Positions 1-8,820 of a stretch of DNA of 12,919 bases are shown here, in pieces. Source of the stretch: JBBRLA01 sp038231615 (GTDB lineage Bacteria; Myxococcota_A; Polyangia; Palsa-1104; JAEUJZ01); contig JBBRLA010000190.1 in assembly GCA_038231615.1 (NCBI GenBank), positions 1 through 12,919 of the forward strand, read 5' to 3'. The notes below the pieces were generated by a model that searched no databases, had not been told where the DNA came from, and saw nothing but the letters and a program-made list of their open reading frames with translations. Numbering within the stretch: position 1 is the stretch's first letter; each line of letters begins with the position of its first letter. The position numbers were made by a program, and so were the translations under genes.

Positions 1-32
1 TCGCCAAGGGCGCCACCTTCGCCGGCCAATAA
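1..32 (+). CDS. C-terminal end of an upstream gene (partial)
   Basis: In the frame starting at base 3 the sequence reads AKGATFAGQ and then a TAA stop at 30-32. This could be the last nine codons of a gene entering from the left. The codons end in G or C like those of the genes here, and a possible terminator hairpin follows about 55 bases downstream. Nine residues are too few to suggest a function, and the frame could be chance. Confidence 0.35.
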   Translation, partial: AKGATFAGQ

Positions 33-88
33 CCGGTCCCGGTCCCGCTGGCCGTTCTTCTAGGGCCCAGCCCTCGGCCTGGCGACAG

Positions 89-110
89 GGCCCGAACCGG
101 GCCGCCTTTC
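89..110 (+). terminator. possible intrinsic terminator hairpin
   Basis: GGCCCG (89-94), a three-base loop AAC, and CGGGCC (98-103) form a perfect six-pair G/C stem, followed by GCCTTTCCTT, which is pyrimidine-rich but not a real T-run. It lies after the gene fragment ending at 32 and before the kinase gene, so termination is a sensible role. The lack of a clean T tract keeps confidence low. Confidence 0.3.
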
Positions 111-248
111 CTTCCTGCCCCTTCTTTACCGCATCCCCGAACCGGCCCTTGGTGCCTGTACCCGCCCCCGGCGCCGAGATTCTCGCGCCTCTGCGACGGC
201 AGCACGGCTCCCAGGATCGAGAGATGGCCTGAACCCGCGTAGATCGGC

Positions 249-288
249 TAAAATACTTCCTGCACTCGGATGCCCGTGTGCAAGGGTA
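249..288 (+). promoter_or_regulatory. possible -10 element and ribosome binding site of the kinase gene
   Basis: TAAAAT at 249-254 stands out in very GC-rich DNA and would put a transcription start near 261, about 28 bases before the kinase ATG. No convincing -35 hexamer is seen 16-18 bases upstream. AAGGG at 282-286 is the only Shine-Dalgarno-like string, but it lies just two bases before the ATG at 289, which is unusually tight. The remaining intergenic DNA from 33 shows only the hairpin noted separately. Confidence 0.3.
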
Positions 289-2190
289 ATGATCGAATCC
301 GACCCGCATAGCGCAACCTCGATGGTTGGCCGCACGATAGCCGGCCGCTACACCATCCGCGCCACCATAGGCTCGGGGGGGATGGGGTTTGTCTACCGTG
401 CGACCCAGTCGCCCATCGAGCGCGAGGTCGCGCTGAAGGTGCTGCGCGTCGACCTGGCCCACCAGGAGGGCATCGCCGAGCGCTTCACCCGGGAGGCCCG
501 CGCCGCCAGCCGCATCCAGCACCCCAACGCCATCACCATCTTCGAGTTCGGCGAGGACGACGGCATCTTCTATCTGGCGATGGAGCTGCTTTATGGCGAG
601 ACCCTGCGCCAGCGCATGCGCCGGGAACCGCCGCTGACGCCCGAAAACGCCCTGGATATCTTCGAGGCCATGGCCGGCGCCCTGGCCGCCGCCCACCGGG
701 TCGGGGTAGTGCACCGGGACCTCAAGCCCGACAACATCTTCCTGGCGCAGTTTGACGGCATCGGGGAGGTGGTCAAGGTCCTCGACTTCGGGCTGGCCAA
801 GCTCCTGGACCGAGCCGCCGACGCCGAGGGGCTGGTTACCGACGTGAACCTGCGCCTGGGCACGCCGCGCTACATGGCGCCCGAGCAGGCCCTGGGGTTG
901 CAACCCATCGACGCCCGCTGCGACGTCTATGCCCTGGGCCTTTTGCTCTTTGAGATGCTCGCCCACCGGGCGCCCTACGTCGGCGAGGACGGCATGGAGG
1001 TGCTGGCCCAGCGCCTGCGCCGGGAAGCGCCGCGACTGTCCCAGGTGGCCCCCGACATGGGCTTCAGCGAGCACCTGGACGACCTTTTGGCCAACATGCT
1101 CCTGCACGACCGCGAGCACCGCCCCGCCGACGCCAACGAAGTGGTGACCCGGCTGCGGGAACTGCGCCGGTCGGGCCTGGCCTTTCTGCGCCCTGACCGC
1201 ACCGATCAGAACCCGGTGGTGCAGGTAGTCGGCGAACCCTACCGTCCCTCGCCGACCCCGGCGCGTGTCCGCGGCACCTCGGCACAGGCCCCGCCGCCCG
1301 CGCCCCCGACCCCGGTGATCAGCGGCCCGATGTTCACCAGCGGCCCCCACAAGCCGATCGGCCCGCAAAGCGGCCGGGGCCAGCCCCTGCAAAACGACGC
1401 CATGGGCCTGGACGACTTCGACAAGCCCACCGTGGTCATCACCTCGGGGCGGGCCGAGATGATGACCCCGGCGAACCTTTCCGCCACCGATAGCGGGATG
1501 CACACCACGGCGACGCCGTCCGCCGGCCATGGGCAGCCATCGCCCCCGCCACAGCGCCGCGACGACCTTGTGCGGGAGCAGACCACCACCTCGGGGCGGG
1601 CCCAGCGCCATTCGAACCTGCACCTCTCGCCGCGTTTTATTCTGGTGGTGCTGCTGATCGCCGCCGGGGCGCCAATCTTGGCGCTGCTCATCCGCTGGTA
1701 CCAGGGCCGCACCTACCGCCCCGACCCGCCGGGTCATGAAGAGAGCGCCACGCCGCAGGTCCCGAGCCCCCCGCTCGGGGTCAAACCCACCGTGACGCCG
1801 ATGGTAGACAAGCGCCCCAAGACCCCGCCCGGCCCCGGCGAGGCCCCCGTGAAGCCCCCCGGGGAGGGCCACGTCGATCGCCCCCGGGTCTGTCGCATCC
1901 GGCTGGTCACCACCCCGCCGGGCGCCCACGTGATGCGCGACGGCACCGACCTGGGGACCACTCCGCTGGTGGATTCGATGCCCTACAGCAGCACGCCGCT
2001 GGCCTACAGCATCAGCGCCGCCGGCTACGTCACCTACGAGACCGCGGTGACGCCGGAGCACCGTCGCACACTGAACATCTCGCTGAAGCCGACGCCGGCC
2101 CTGCCATCCAGGCCGCCCCAGCGACCGCCCACGCCGGCCCACGCCCCCCCTCCGGTCAGCCCGCTCAAGGGCTTTCCTCCGCAGAAGTAA
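289..2190 (+). CDS. membrane-anchored Ser/Thr protein kinase with C-terminal PEGA domain
   Basis: A eukaryotic-type (Hanks) kinase that phosphorylates Ser/Thr on other proteins. The N-terminal kinase domain (about residues 21-295) is complete: glycine loop GSGGMG (28-33), ATP-anchoring Lys50 in VALKVL, catalytic loop HRDLKPDN (142-149, Asp144), DFG (166-168) and APE (197-199). A long proline-rich, poorly conserved juxtamembrane stretch follows (about 305-445). One hydrophobic segment (about 450-470, FILVVLLIAAG onward) is the only membrane span. A second Pro-rich linker leads to a PEGA-like beta domain (about 535-604, containing TTPPGAHVMRDG and AGYVTYE). The kinase should face the cytoplasm and the PEGA domain the periplasm, a layout common in myxobacterial kinases. 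ATG 289 is the first usable start, and Met12 lacks a ribosome site. The gene stands alone and is convergent with the next gene, 30 bases away. Target unknown. Confidence 0.95.
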   Translation: MIESDPHSATSMVGRTIAGRYTIRATIGSGGMGFVYRATQSPIEREVALKVLRVDLAHQEGIAERFTREARAASRIQHPNAITIFEFGEDDGIFYLAMELLYGETLRQRMRREPPLTPENALDIFEAMAGALAAAHRVGVVHRDLKPDNIFLAQFDGIGEVVKVLDFGLAKLLDRAADAEGLVTDVNLRLGTPRYMAPEQALGLQPIDARCDVYALGLLLFEMLAHRAPYVGEDGMEVLAQRLRREAPRLSQVAPDMGFSEHLDDLLANMLLHDREHRPADANEVVTRLRELRRSGLAFLRPDRTDQNPVVQVVGEPYRPSPTPARVRGTSAQAPPPAPPTPVISGPMFTSGPHKPIGPQSGRGQPLQNDAMGLDDFDKPTVVITSGRAEMMTPANLSATDSGMHTTATPSAGHGQPSPPPQRRDDLVREQTTTSGRAQRHSNLHLSPRFILVVLLIAAGAPILALLIRWYQGRTYRPDPPGHEESATPQVPSPPLGVKPTVTPMVDKRPKTPPGPGEAPVKPPGEGHVDRPRVCRIRLVTTPPGAHVMRDGTDLGTTPLVDSMPYSSTPLAYSISAAGYVTYETAVTPEHRRTLNISLKPTPALPSRPPQRPPTPAHAPPPVSPLKGFPPQK

Positions 2191-2220
2191 GTTCGCGCAC
2201 AAGACCCGATCCGCAAAACC

Positions 2221-3801
2221 TCATGGGCCGACCGCCAGAAGCTGCCCGGTGTGCCCCGGCAGGTCCAGGAAGAACCCCGCCTCCGCCAGTTCATCGCCGT
2301 CGCGCAGGTAGACCGGCGACCCGTCCTCCGTGGTGGTGTCTCCCGTCGGCGTCGCCCCCGCCCCCAAGAGCTGCGTGATGCGCACCCGCCGCCCCGCGAG
2401 GCCCGGCAGCGCCAGCCGCACCCGGCACTGCGCCTGGTGGTTGGCCAGGTTGACCCCCATCAACCGATGGCCGCCCCCACGGCCAAGGCCAAAATCCAAG
2501 CCTAGGGACGACCCGTCCCAGCCATAGATCACCCACGCCGCCTGCGACCCGTTCCCCGGCCAGGCCTCCAGCGCCGGGAGCAGCCGCCAGCTTCCCTGTC
2601 GCACCACCGGGTCCGAAAGGAGGCACAGGAGCTGCCGGTAGAACGCCGCGATCTCCTTGTCGCCCTCCGACATCCGACGCTGAAGCTGCACCGGCACCCG
2701 CCGCCGCACCCCGGCGAGCTGTCCCTCATGGAAAAGCCGCAGCCCGGGCAGGAAAAACGTCGCCATCGCCGCCACCCGATGCTCGGGGTTCTTCAGCCGA
2801 TCGGCGATGCGATCCTCGTCGTGGTTCTCCAGGAAGCGCACGAAGCGCCGCTGCCGCGACCGCCCCGCCGAAAGGTGCGCGTTGACCGCCGGGGCGGACA
2901 GTTCCAGCAGCCGATCGTAGAGCGTCTTATCATAGGTATAATCGAAGCCGAGCTGCTGCAGCCGCCGCTCGGTGCCCCAGTAGGCCTCCGCCATGAACAG
3001 GAACCCCGGGTGCCGCGCCCGCACCGCGTCGATGGCCTCGGCCCAGAACTCCCCCTTGGCGCGCTCCGCATCCGGGACTGGCTGTGCCGCGACACCCTCG
3101 GGCCGCTCCCATGTGCAGGCGAAGATCTCCGAGAGCAGCAGCATCGCCATGTCGCAGCGCACCCCGTCGCAGCGCCCGGCCACCGAGAGCAGCCCGGCGA
3201 TCTGCGCCTGCCGCGTGCCGACGCGCCGGTAGTCGAGCTGCGCCGTGTCGGTCCAGGGCGGGAAATACGGGTCGCGCCCGTGGAAGATCGCCTGCCCGCC
3301 CCCGACAAACGCCTCGCCGTTCTTCACCGCGCCCTCCCCTGCCCCCTCTCGCGCCAGGACATAACGCTCCGGGTGCGCGACGACGTCGGGATGGTCCACC
3401 GCGGTGTGGTTGGGCACGAAGTCCAGCACCAGCCCCATCCCCCGCCGGGCCAGCCGCCGCCGCAGATCGGCCAGGTCCTCATCCGTCCCCAGCGCCGAGG
3501 ACAACACATAGCCCACGAGCGCGTAGGGCGAGGCCACCACGTCCTCATCGCGCAGATCGGGGAGCGCCGCGCGGTAGGACGGCGGCAACGCGGGGTGCGT
3601 CCGGGCAATCTGCTGCCCGTGGGGCGAGGGCGCCCATACTCCCATGAGCCACACCAGATCGAAGCCCAGGCCGGCGATCTCGTCGAGCGCCCGATCCGGC
3701 ACCGCCCGCAGGGTGGCGACGCCCAATTCTCGCAGCCAGATCCGCGTGTTGATCTCGTACAGGGTGCGCGGCCCTTGCGGGCAGGGGGGAAGTGCCGTCA
3801 T
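2221..3801 (-). CDS. GH13 alpha-amylase-family glycoside hydrolase/transferase
   Basis: An alpha-glucan-active TIM-barrel enzyme of 526 residues. All four GH13 signatures are visible: region I DFVPNH (127-132); region II GVRCDMA with nucleophile Asp217; region III FMAEAYW with acid/base Glu272; region IV ENHDED with transition-state Asp328. A C-terminal beta-sandwich-like part follows. The opening RTLYEINTRIWLREL is typical of a GH13 group found in diverse bacteria. No signal peptide is seen, so it probably acts in the cytoplasm on glycogen- or trehalose-type glucans. Hydrolysis and transglycosylation cannot be told apart here. I chose ATG 3801 because GGAGG lies three bases upstream and family homology begins just after it. 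An in-frame ATG at 3876 has no ribosome site and would cover the likely promoter. The frame stays open further upstream to 5208, antisense to pyk, which I take as chance. Confidence 0.88.
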   Translation of the reverse strand: MTALPPCPQGPRTLYEINTRIWLRELGVATLRAVPDRALDEIAGLGFDLVWLMGVWAPSPHGQQIARTHPALPPSYRAALPDLRDEDVVASPYALVGYVLSSALGTDEDLADLRRRLARRGMGLVLDFVPNHTAVDHPDVVAHPERYVLAREGAGEGAVKNGEAFVGGGQAIFHGRDPYFPPWTDTAQLDYRRVGTRQAQIAGLLSVAGRCDGVRCDMAMLLLSEIFACTWERPEGVAAQPVPDAERAKGEFWAEAIDAVRARHPGFLFMAEAYWGTERRLQQLGFDYTYDKTLYDRLLELSAPAVNAHLSAGRSRQRRFVRFLENHDEDRIADRLKNPEHRVAAMATFFLPGLRLFHEGQLAGVRRRVPVQLQRRMSEGDKEIAAFYRQLLCLLSDPVVRQGSWRLLPALEAWPGNGSQAAWVIYGWDGSSLGLDFGLGRGGGHRLMGVNLANHQAQCRVRLALPGLAGRRVRITQLLGAGATPTGDTTTEDGSPVYLRDGDELAEAGFFLDLPGHTGQLLAVGP

Positions 3802-3855
3802 CTGCCTCCATTGTCGCATGATGTCGCCGGGGAAATCTCGCGGATCGCCGGGCCC

Positions 3856-3888
3856 AAAGTATACTCGTAGGGTCATGGTCGCGATCCC
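3856..3888. promoter_or_regulatory. candidate divergent promoter between the GH13 gene and pyk
   Basis: The self-complementary octamer AGTATACT (3858-3865) gives a near-consensus -10 hexamer TATACT on both strands: 3860-3865 for pyk and 3863-3858 for the GH13 gene. Predicted starts would be near 3872 (+) and 3851 (-), giving leaders of about 17 bases to pyk GTG 3889 and about 50 bases to the GH13 ATG 3801. Neither side has a good -35, so an activator or an extended -10 may be needed. It is one of very few AT-rich spots in the region. Confidence 0.4.
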
Positions 3889-5388
3889 GTGGCCCGGAAA
3901 GCGAGATCCCACGTGCCCGTTACGAAGAACCCCCAAGCCAGCCCGTTCCGCCGCGCCAAGATCGTCTGCACCCTGGGCCCGGCAAGCAGGACGCCGCAGG
4001 TCATCGGCAACCTGATCGACGAGGGGATGGACGTAGCGCGCCTGAACTTTTCTCATGGCAGCGCCGCCGACCACGAACGCAACGTGGCCATCATCCGCGA
4101 GGAGGCGCAACGCCGCGGGCGGGCCGTGGCCATCTTGCAGGACCTGCAGGGGCCCAAGATCCGCGTCGGCAAGATGCGCGAGGGCACCGAGCTTGAGGCC
4201 GGCACCGAGTTCACCCTGACCAACGACGACATCCTCGGCGACGCCACCCGCGCCCAGAGCACGTACCTGGACCTGCACAAGGACGTGCGCCCGGGGGACC
4301 TGATGCTGCTCGACGACGGCCTCTTGCAACTGGAGGTGCTGGAGATCGAGGGCACGGACGTCATCACCCGGGTGCTCATCGGGGGGAAGCTGTCCAACAA
4401 CAAGGGCATCAATCTGCCCGGCGTGCGCGTGTCGGCGCCGTCCCTGTCCGACAAGGACCACGCCGACCTGGTGCTGGGGCAGCGCCTGGGGGTGGATTTC
4501 CTGGCGCTCTCGTTCGTGCGGTCGCCGGACGACATTTTGCAGGCCAGGGAGGCCATCATCCGGGCCCGGGCGCAACACAACGACCCGGCGATGCTGGAGC
4601 GTACCCTGACCCCGATCATCGCCAAGATCGAGAAGCCCGAGGCCATAGAGTGTTTGGGGGAAATCATCGAGGTGGCCGACGGGATCATGATCGCCCGCGG
4701 GGACCTGGGGGTCGAGATGGGGCCGGAAAAGGTGCCGCTGATTCAAAAGGCGGCCATCGAGATGACCAACCTGCGCGGCAAGCTGGTGATCACCGCGACG
4801 CAGATGCTGGAGTCGATGACCACCAACGCCCGCCCGACTCGCGCCGAGGCCAGCGACGTGGCCAACGCGATCCTCGATGGGACCGACGCGGTGATGCTCT
4901 CGGCGGAGTCGGCCTCGGGGCGGTATCCGCTGCTGGCGGTGCGCACCATGGTCAGCATCATCCGCGAGGTCGAGCAGAGCATGCGCTTTCACGAGCTGAT
5001 GGCCAAAAGCCCCTCGTTGACCCTGGCGGTGCCGAGTAACGCGGTGGCCCACGCCGCCACGGCCGCAGCGCGTCTGGTGCGGGCGCCGGTGATCGTGGCC
5101 ATCAGCGACTCCGGCGGGGCGGTGCGGCTGATCTCGGAGTACCGATCCGAGGCGCTGGTGGTGGGGGTGACCAGCAGGACCGATGTGTACAACCAGCTGG
5201 CGGCCCACTGGGGGGTGATGCCGCTGCTCATGCCGATGGCGGCCACGGCCAACGAGATGGTAGGTGCCCTTTCCGCGCTGCTGAAGGAGCGTGGCCTGGT
5301 GCAGACCGGCGACATGGCCGTCTTCACCATGGCCCTGCCCTTCGGCACCGGCATCCCCACCAACACGATGCAGATCCGCACCCTCTGA
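3889..5388 (+). CDS. pyk: pyruvate kinase
   Basis: Last enzyme of glycolysis: phosphoenolpyruvate + ADP gives pyruvate + ATP, in the cytoplasm. At 499 residues it is near the usual bacterial length. Diagnostic blocks in order: RRAKIVCTLGPAS near the N-terminus, LNFSHG, LQDLQGPKIRVG (start of the B-domain region), AKIEKPEA with catalytic Lys249, MIARGDLGVE (Arg270, Asp272) for metal and substrate binding, TQMLESM, RPTRAEASDVANA and DAVMLSAESA. The C-terminal allosteric-type domain (about 370-499) ends in GIPTNTMQIRTL. The start is uncertain: GTG 3889 gives about 20 extra residues before family homology and has no clear ribosome site. GTG 3913 (codon 9) has a weak purine stretch GGAAAGCGAG upstream. 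Divergent from the GH13 gene, which fits co-regulation of glucan breakdown and glycolysis (inference). Confidence 0.97.
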   Translation: MARKARSHVPVTKNPQASPFRRAKIVCTLGPASRTPQVIGNLIDEGMDVARLNFSHGSAADHERNVAIIREEAQRRGRAVAILQDLQGPKIRVGKMREGTELEAGTEFTLTNDDILGDATRAQSTYLDLHKDVRPGDLMLLDDGLLQLEVLEIEGTDVITRVLIGGKLSNNKGINLPGVRVSAPSLSDKDHADLVLGQRLGVDFLALSFVRSPDDILQAREAIIRARAQHNDPAMLERTLTPIIAKIEKPEAIECLGEIIEVADGIMIARGDLGVEMGPEKVPLIQKAAIEMTNLRGKLVITATQMLESMTTNARPTRAEASDVANAILDGTDAVMLSAESASGRYPLLAVRTMVSIIREVEQSMRFHELMAKSPSLTLAVPSNAVAHAATAAARLVRAPVIVAISDSGGAVRLISEYRSEALVVGVTSRTDVYNQLAAHWGVMPLLMPMAATANEMVGALSALLKERGLVQTGDMAVFTMALPFGTGIPTNTMQIRTL

Positions 5389-5428
5389 ACCCCCGCCCAG
5401 GCTCCGCTGTCGTTGCCCGGGGTAGGGA

Positions 5429-7609
5429 TCAACGGGGTCGGCACAGCTTGCGGGCCTCGGGTGACCGGAGCTGGTCCGGCGAAAAACGAAGCTGCCGCTT
5501 GCAGTTGGCGCAGAGGCGGTGAATCGCCCCGTACATCTTGTTCAGCATGAGTTCCAGGATGACCGAGTTGGTGTTGGCGGTGATGGACTTGTTGAAGCCG
5601 AGCTTCTTGTCCTCGTAGACGCCGGAGTAGTAGCCGCGATCCGGGTCCCTGGCGTCTTTCACCGTGTCGAGCAGGACCGCGGCGTAGGGGTCATTCGGGA
5701 AGAGATAGGCCAGGGAGAAGGCCGCCTTGACCGAGACTGTGCGCAACTCCTGGTGGTCCTGGCCCGTGTCGGTGATGGTCTGCCAGCTCTTGCCGTCGAC
5801 AAAGATGCTGTTGTAAAGGAAGTAGGGGGGCCGGTCGATGTTGTCCTCGGACACCGCGGTCACCTGCCCGGTCTTCTGCCAGCGCAGCTTTTGCACCTTG
5901 AAGATGTTCTCCATGAGGGGCAGATTCTCGCTGTCCAGGCCGTGCTCCACCGCGTCCATGGCGTAGGATTCGGTGACGACATAGTTATGTGCGCCCAGGG
6001 TGGCCGCGTCCCGGCGATCGTAGGCGATCGGGACACCGAGGATGTCGGTCCGGGTGGCGAATGAGTTGCGGTAGGTAGTAGCGGGCTTGACGTCGAAGCC
6101 CAAGAGGGCGAATGCCTTGCCCGCGTACTGCTCATAGCCCAGGCGCCCCTCCTGGACCGAGGAGTCCTGCTTCTTCTCATCGACCGCGGCGCCGTACATC
6201 TGACCATCCCGGACCATGCGGCAGTAGTTCCAGCGCCCGAGCACCCTTTGGGATCCCGCAACGTGCTGCGGGTTCAGGCACGAAAGGGCGCTGAGCCAGG
6301 ACATCAGCCGGGCCAAGTCCAGGGCAGAGTAGCCGATTCCTTCGGTGGGGTTGTTGCCGTAGTCAGACATGGTGCCGAGCTTGCAGTTGTAGGCCTTGTT
6401 GGGTGCCTCGTCCCGATAGAGGCGCTGGGTCGACAGGGTCTTGAGCAAGGCGGCGATGCGCTGGTCGAACGGGTCCTTTTGCAAGAACGAAAGCTCGCGG
6501 GCGATCACCGTGGCCGCCAGGGACGAAGCGATGTCCCACATGGTGGTGGACGGATAGTTGTCCGCGGCGTTCACCAGACCCGTGTCGGGCTGGTAGTTGT
6601 TCTCGAAGAAGCGCCAGGCGACGTGGGCAATGGCCAGGTCTCCCTCCGTCAGGGGCTTCGGGTTCTGGCAACCTCCGCCCGGGGCCGCCATCGGGACAGG
6701 CTGCGGGGGCGGGGCTGCCGCCATCGGGGCCGGGGCGGGCTGCGGGGTGGCCACCACCGCCCCCTCAAGGGGGCACTGGGGCGGCCAGTTCGGCAAGGGC
6801 GGCAAGGAGGCTTGCTTCTCATCAACCAGAAGCGGGTTCGGCAGGTAACCGAACGGGCCATCCGTCGTCGGATCGAAGAGGGTATGCCCACTGCGAGGCT
6901 CGGGGAAGCAACGAGTTACCGTGATGATGTGACGAAAGGCCGCCCAGTGTTCCGGCAGCCGGTTCTGGTCGAGAAGGAGTGTCGGGACGTAGCGGTCGGT
7001 GGGATCCGCGTCCAGGAAGCCCCAGCGCCGGAAGCCCTCGCGCCCCACGGTCATGGGCTCCGCGGCGGCGTGGGCCGTGACGGTGCCGTCGTGGAAGAAG
7101 AGGTCCCACTGGCGGTTCTGGTAGTTGATGGCGCAGTAGTTCCACGACAGGACCAGGCTCTCGATGTCGCCGCGCAGCGCCGGGAACCGACCGATGGCGG
7201 CGTGTAGCGCGTGAAGAACCAGATCAAGGGTCGCGGCGCGCAGGGCGGGAGGCGTCTTCCGGGTGAGGTCCTCGGGCGGTAGGCCCAGGAGCGGATCGGT
7301 GCTCCGTGAAAGGGTGCGCAGCACCGCCTGGATCTGGGCCCCGTCCTCGGCGCAGTGGATGATCTGCGCCGCGCGCAGCAGGGTCGGGTACTCCGGCGGC
7401 GCCGGGGGGGGCGACGGCGGTACTTTGGGCACGGGCTGGCAGGGCCGCAGGAAAGTCTGGTCGATCGGAAGTGGCGGAAGTGGCGGCAGCGGCGACCCGG
7501 CCGCACCGAGCAGGACGGAGAGCAAGACCAGGATCAAAAGCCGTGGGACAACCGTGTGAGCGCGAAAAGGCCCGCCCGCCGATCCGGCCTTTGTGGTCCG
7601 ACGGATCAA
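5429..7609 (-). CDS. secreted protein: novel four-Cys N-terminal module plus DUF3131 domain
   Basis: 726 residues. A basic N-terminus and hydrophobic core (about 22-38, LLILVLLSVLLGAAG) indicate export. A Pro-rich stretch comes next, then an unrecognised module (about 77-282) with Cys86, Cys159, Cys234 and Cys279. This module is clearly homologous to the N-terminus of the barrel protein encoded at 10803-12314. A Pro/Ala linker (about 287-312) leads to a DUF3131 domain (about 324-690): WRFFENNYQPDTGLVNAADN, STTMWD, TMSDYGNNPTEGIGYSALDL, EGRLGYEQYA. I regard DUF3131 as a likely helical-barrel, glycan-acting domain; the activity is unproven. The tail carries CANC (Cys700, Cys703) and Cys723. The start is TTG 7609, overlapping the upstream TGA as TTGA, which implies translational coupling; no strong ribosome site is seen. 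Last gene of the minus-strand operon, convergent with pyk 40 bases away. Confidence 0.88.
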   Translation of the reverse strand: MIRRTTKAGSAGGPFRAHTVVPRLLILVLLSVLLGAAGSPLPPLPPLPIDQTFLRPCQPVPKVPPSPPPAPPEYPTLLRAAQIIHCAEDGAQIQAVLRTLSRSTDPLLGLPPEDLTRKTPPALRAATLDLVLHALHAAIGRFPALRGDIESLVLSWNYCAINYQNRQWDLFFHDGTVTAHAAAEPMTVGREGFRRWGFLDADPTDRYVPTLLLDQNRLPEHWAAFRHIITVTRCFPEPRSGHTLFDPTTDGPFGYLPNPLLVDEKQASLPPLPNWPPQCPLEGAVVATPQPAPAPMAAAPPPQPVPMAAPGGGCQNPKPLTEGDLAIAHVAWRFFENNYQPDTGLVNAADNYPSTTMWDIASSLAATVIARELSFLQKDPFDQRIAALLKTLSTQRLYRDEAPNKAYNCKLGTMSDYGNNPTEGIGYSALDLARLMSWLSALSCLNPQHVAGSQRVLGRWNYCRMVRDGQMYGAAVDEKKQDSSVQEGRLGYEQYAGKAFALLGFDVKPATTYRNSFATRTDILGVPIAYDRRDAATLGAHNYVVTESYAMDAVEHGLDSENLPLMENIFKVQKLRWQKTGQVTAVSEDNIDRPPYFLYNSIFVDGKSWQTITDTGQDHQELRTVSVKAAFSLAYLFPNDPYAAVLLDTVKDARDPDRGYYSGVYEDKKLGFNKSITANTNSVILELMLNKMYGAIHRLCANCKRQLRFSPDQLRSPEARKLCRPR

Positions 7610-8808
7610 GACGCGGCGCTCGGGTCCCCGAAGTTCGGGACGCCGGTGTATTCCACCCCGAGCAGGGAGATGTCATCCAGGGGTACGGTGTCATCGCCGA
7701 AGCGGAAGAGCGATTCCAGGATGTGGCCGCAGGCCGCCTCCACGGACCTTTGTGGGTCGCGCACGCACGAAAGAAGGCGCTCGTTCCCGAACAGCACCCC
7801 GCTGCGATTCTCGAACTCGAGAATCCCGTCACTATACAGGAAGAGCCTGTCGCCCCGAAGAAGCTGGAGTGTTCCCTCGGCAAATTGCGCTTTCCGTCCG
7901 AGGCCGATGATCGGGCCGCCGGCTGTCAGGGTCAAAAGCGAGCCATTCGGGCGGACCAAAAGGGGGGCCGGGTGCCCCGCGGTGCTGTAGCTCAGCGTGC
8001 CGCCGATGACGTCGATGACCAGATAACTGATGGTGAAGAACTTGTCGAAGCGCTCGATCGGGTACTCCTCGTCGAGTTGCCGCAGCACCGCCGCCGGGGG
8101 GACGACCTCCCGACCCTCGCCATTGCGCCTTGGCCGGGTCACCACGCCGGACTGCGGCGAGAGGCTCTGCGCCACGACGCCGGTGACGATCGCCGCGGGG
8201 ATGCCGTGCCCCGAGACGTCGAGGATGTAGGCCCCGACGTGGCTGTCGTCCAGAGGAAAAATGTTGAACATGTCGCCGCCGATCTGCCTGCTGGGCCGGA
8301 AGCGCCAGGCCAGGGAGAGGCCGGGGAGACGGATGGGCGCCCGGGGCAAGAGGGCCCGCTGGATCTCTGCCGCGGCCTCCAGTTCCTCCTGGAGGTCCGA
8401 GGCGACCTGCGCCTTTTCGTCCTGCAAGCGGGCCTGCTTGCGCTGTCTGAGCTGGGCCCGCACGCGCGCGATGACCTCTTCGAAATCGAAGGGTTTAACG
8501 ATGTAATCTACGGCTCCCAACTCCAAACCATAAATTTTCTCCTGCAAGCGCCCCCTTCCCGACAGGAAGATGACCGGAATGTCCATCGTGATCGGGTCCG
8601 CCTTCAGCTCCTGGCATACCTCGTAGCCGCTCTTGCCGGGCATCACGATGTCCAGAAGGATCAGGTCCGGCCGTTCGATCCGGGTGTGCGTCAGGGCGTC
8701 CAGTGCGACCGTGCAGCGGACGATCTGGTAGCCATGAGGGCGCAGGGTCGCGGCCAAAAGGTCCACGCCGATCGGTTCGTCGTCAACGATAAGAATTTTT
8801 TCGCTCAT
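7606..8808 (-). CDS. response-regulator receiver / PP2C-type (SpoIIE/RsbU-like) phosphatase
   Basis: 400 residues. The receiver domain (about 3-118) has the acidic pair Asp9-Asp10, phospho-acceptor Asp53 in LLDIVMPG, Ser83, and Lys105 in VKPFD, so it should accept phosphate from a sensor kinase. A charged helical linker (about 118-150) leads to a PP2C-family domain with metal-binding signatures GGD (177-179), DVSGHG (from Asp197) and YSDGI (Asp327). In this family the phosphatase usually removes phosphate from a STAS anti-sigma-factor antagonist. The start is ATG 8808: AAGGGA sits seven bases upstream, whereas TTG 8814 two codons earlier is poorly placed. It lies 12 bases after the anti-sigma-type kinase, the classic opposing enzyme. 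No STAS partner is in the window, and the sensor kinase is also not seen. Confidence 0.93.
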   Translation of the reverse strand: MSEKILIVDDEPIGVDLLAATLRPHGYQIVRCTVALDALTHTRIERPDLILLDIVMPGKSGYEVCQELKADPITMDIPVIFLSGRGRLQEKIYGLELGAVDYIVKPFDFEEVIARVRAQLRQRKQARLQDEKAQVASDLQEELEAAAEIQRALLPRAPIRLPGLSLAWRFRPSRQIGGDMFNIFPLDDSHVGAYILDVSGHGIPAAIVTGVVAQSLSPQSGVVTRPRRNGEGREVVPPAAVLRQLDEEYPIERFDKFFTISYLVIDVIGGTLSYSTAGHPAPLLVRPNGSLLTLTAGGPIIGLGRKAQFAEGTLQLLRGDRLFLYSDGILEFENRSGVLFGNERLLSCVRDPQRSVEAACGHILESLFRFGDDTVPLDDISLLGVEYTGVPNFGDPSAAS

Positions 8809-8820
8809 GATCAAGTCCCT

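Noticed and set aside
91..148. A short direct repeat, CCCGAACCGGGCC-like at 91 and CCCGAACCGGCCC-like near 136.
   Set aside because: Too short and too GC-biased to tell from chance. No mobile-element gene or target-site duplication is nearby.
2191..2220. A terminator between the convergent kinase and GH13 genes.
   Set aside because: The 30-base gap shows no inverted repeat or T tract.
3877..5208. The GH13 reading frame stays open far upstream on the minus strand, antisense to pyk, giving a possible 995-codon protein.
   Set aside because: The extra part is His/Gly/Arg-rich, resembles no family and lies wholly opposite a well-conserved pyruvate kinase. It is the expected shadow of GC-rich third codon positions.
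5389..5428. A possible bidirectional terminator between pyk and the end of the operon (CCCCG at 5391 with CGGGG at 5418).
   Set aside because: The stem has only five pairs with a loop of more than 20 bases and no T-run on either strand.
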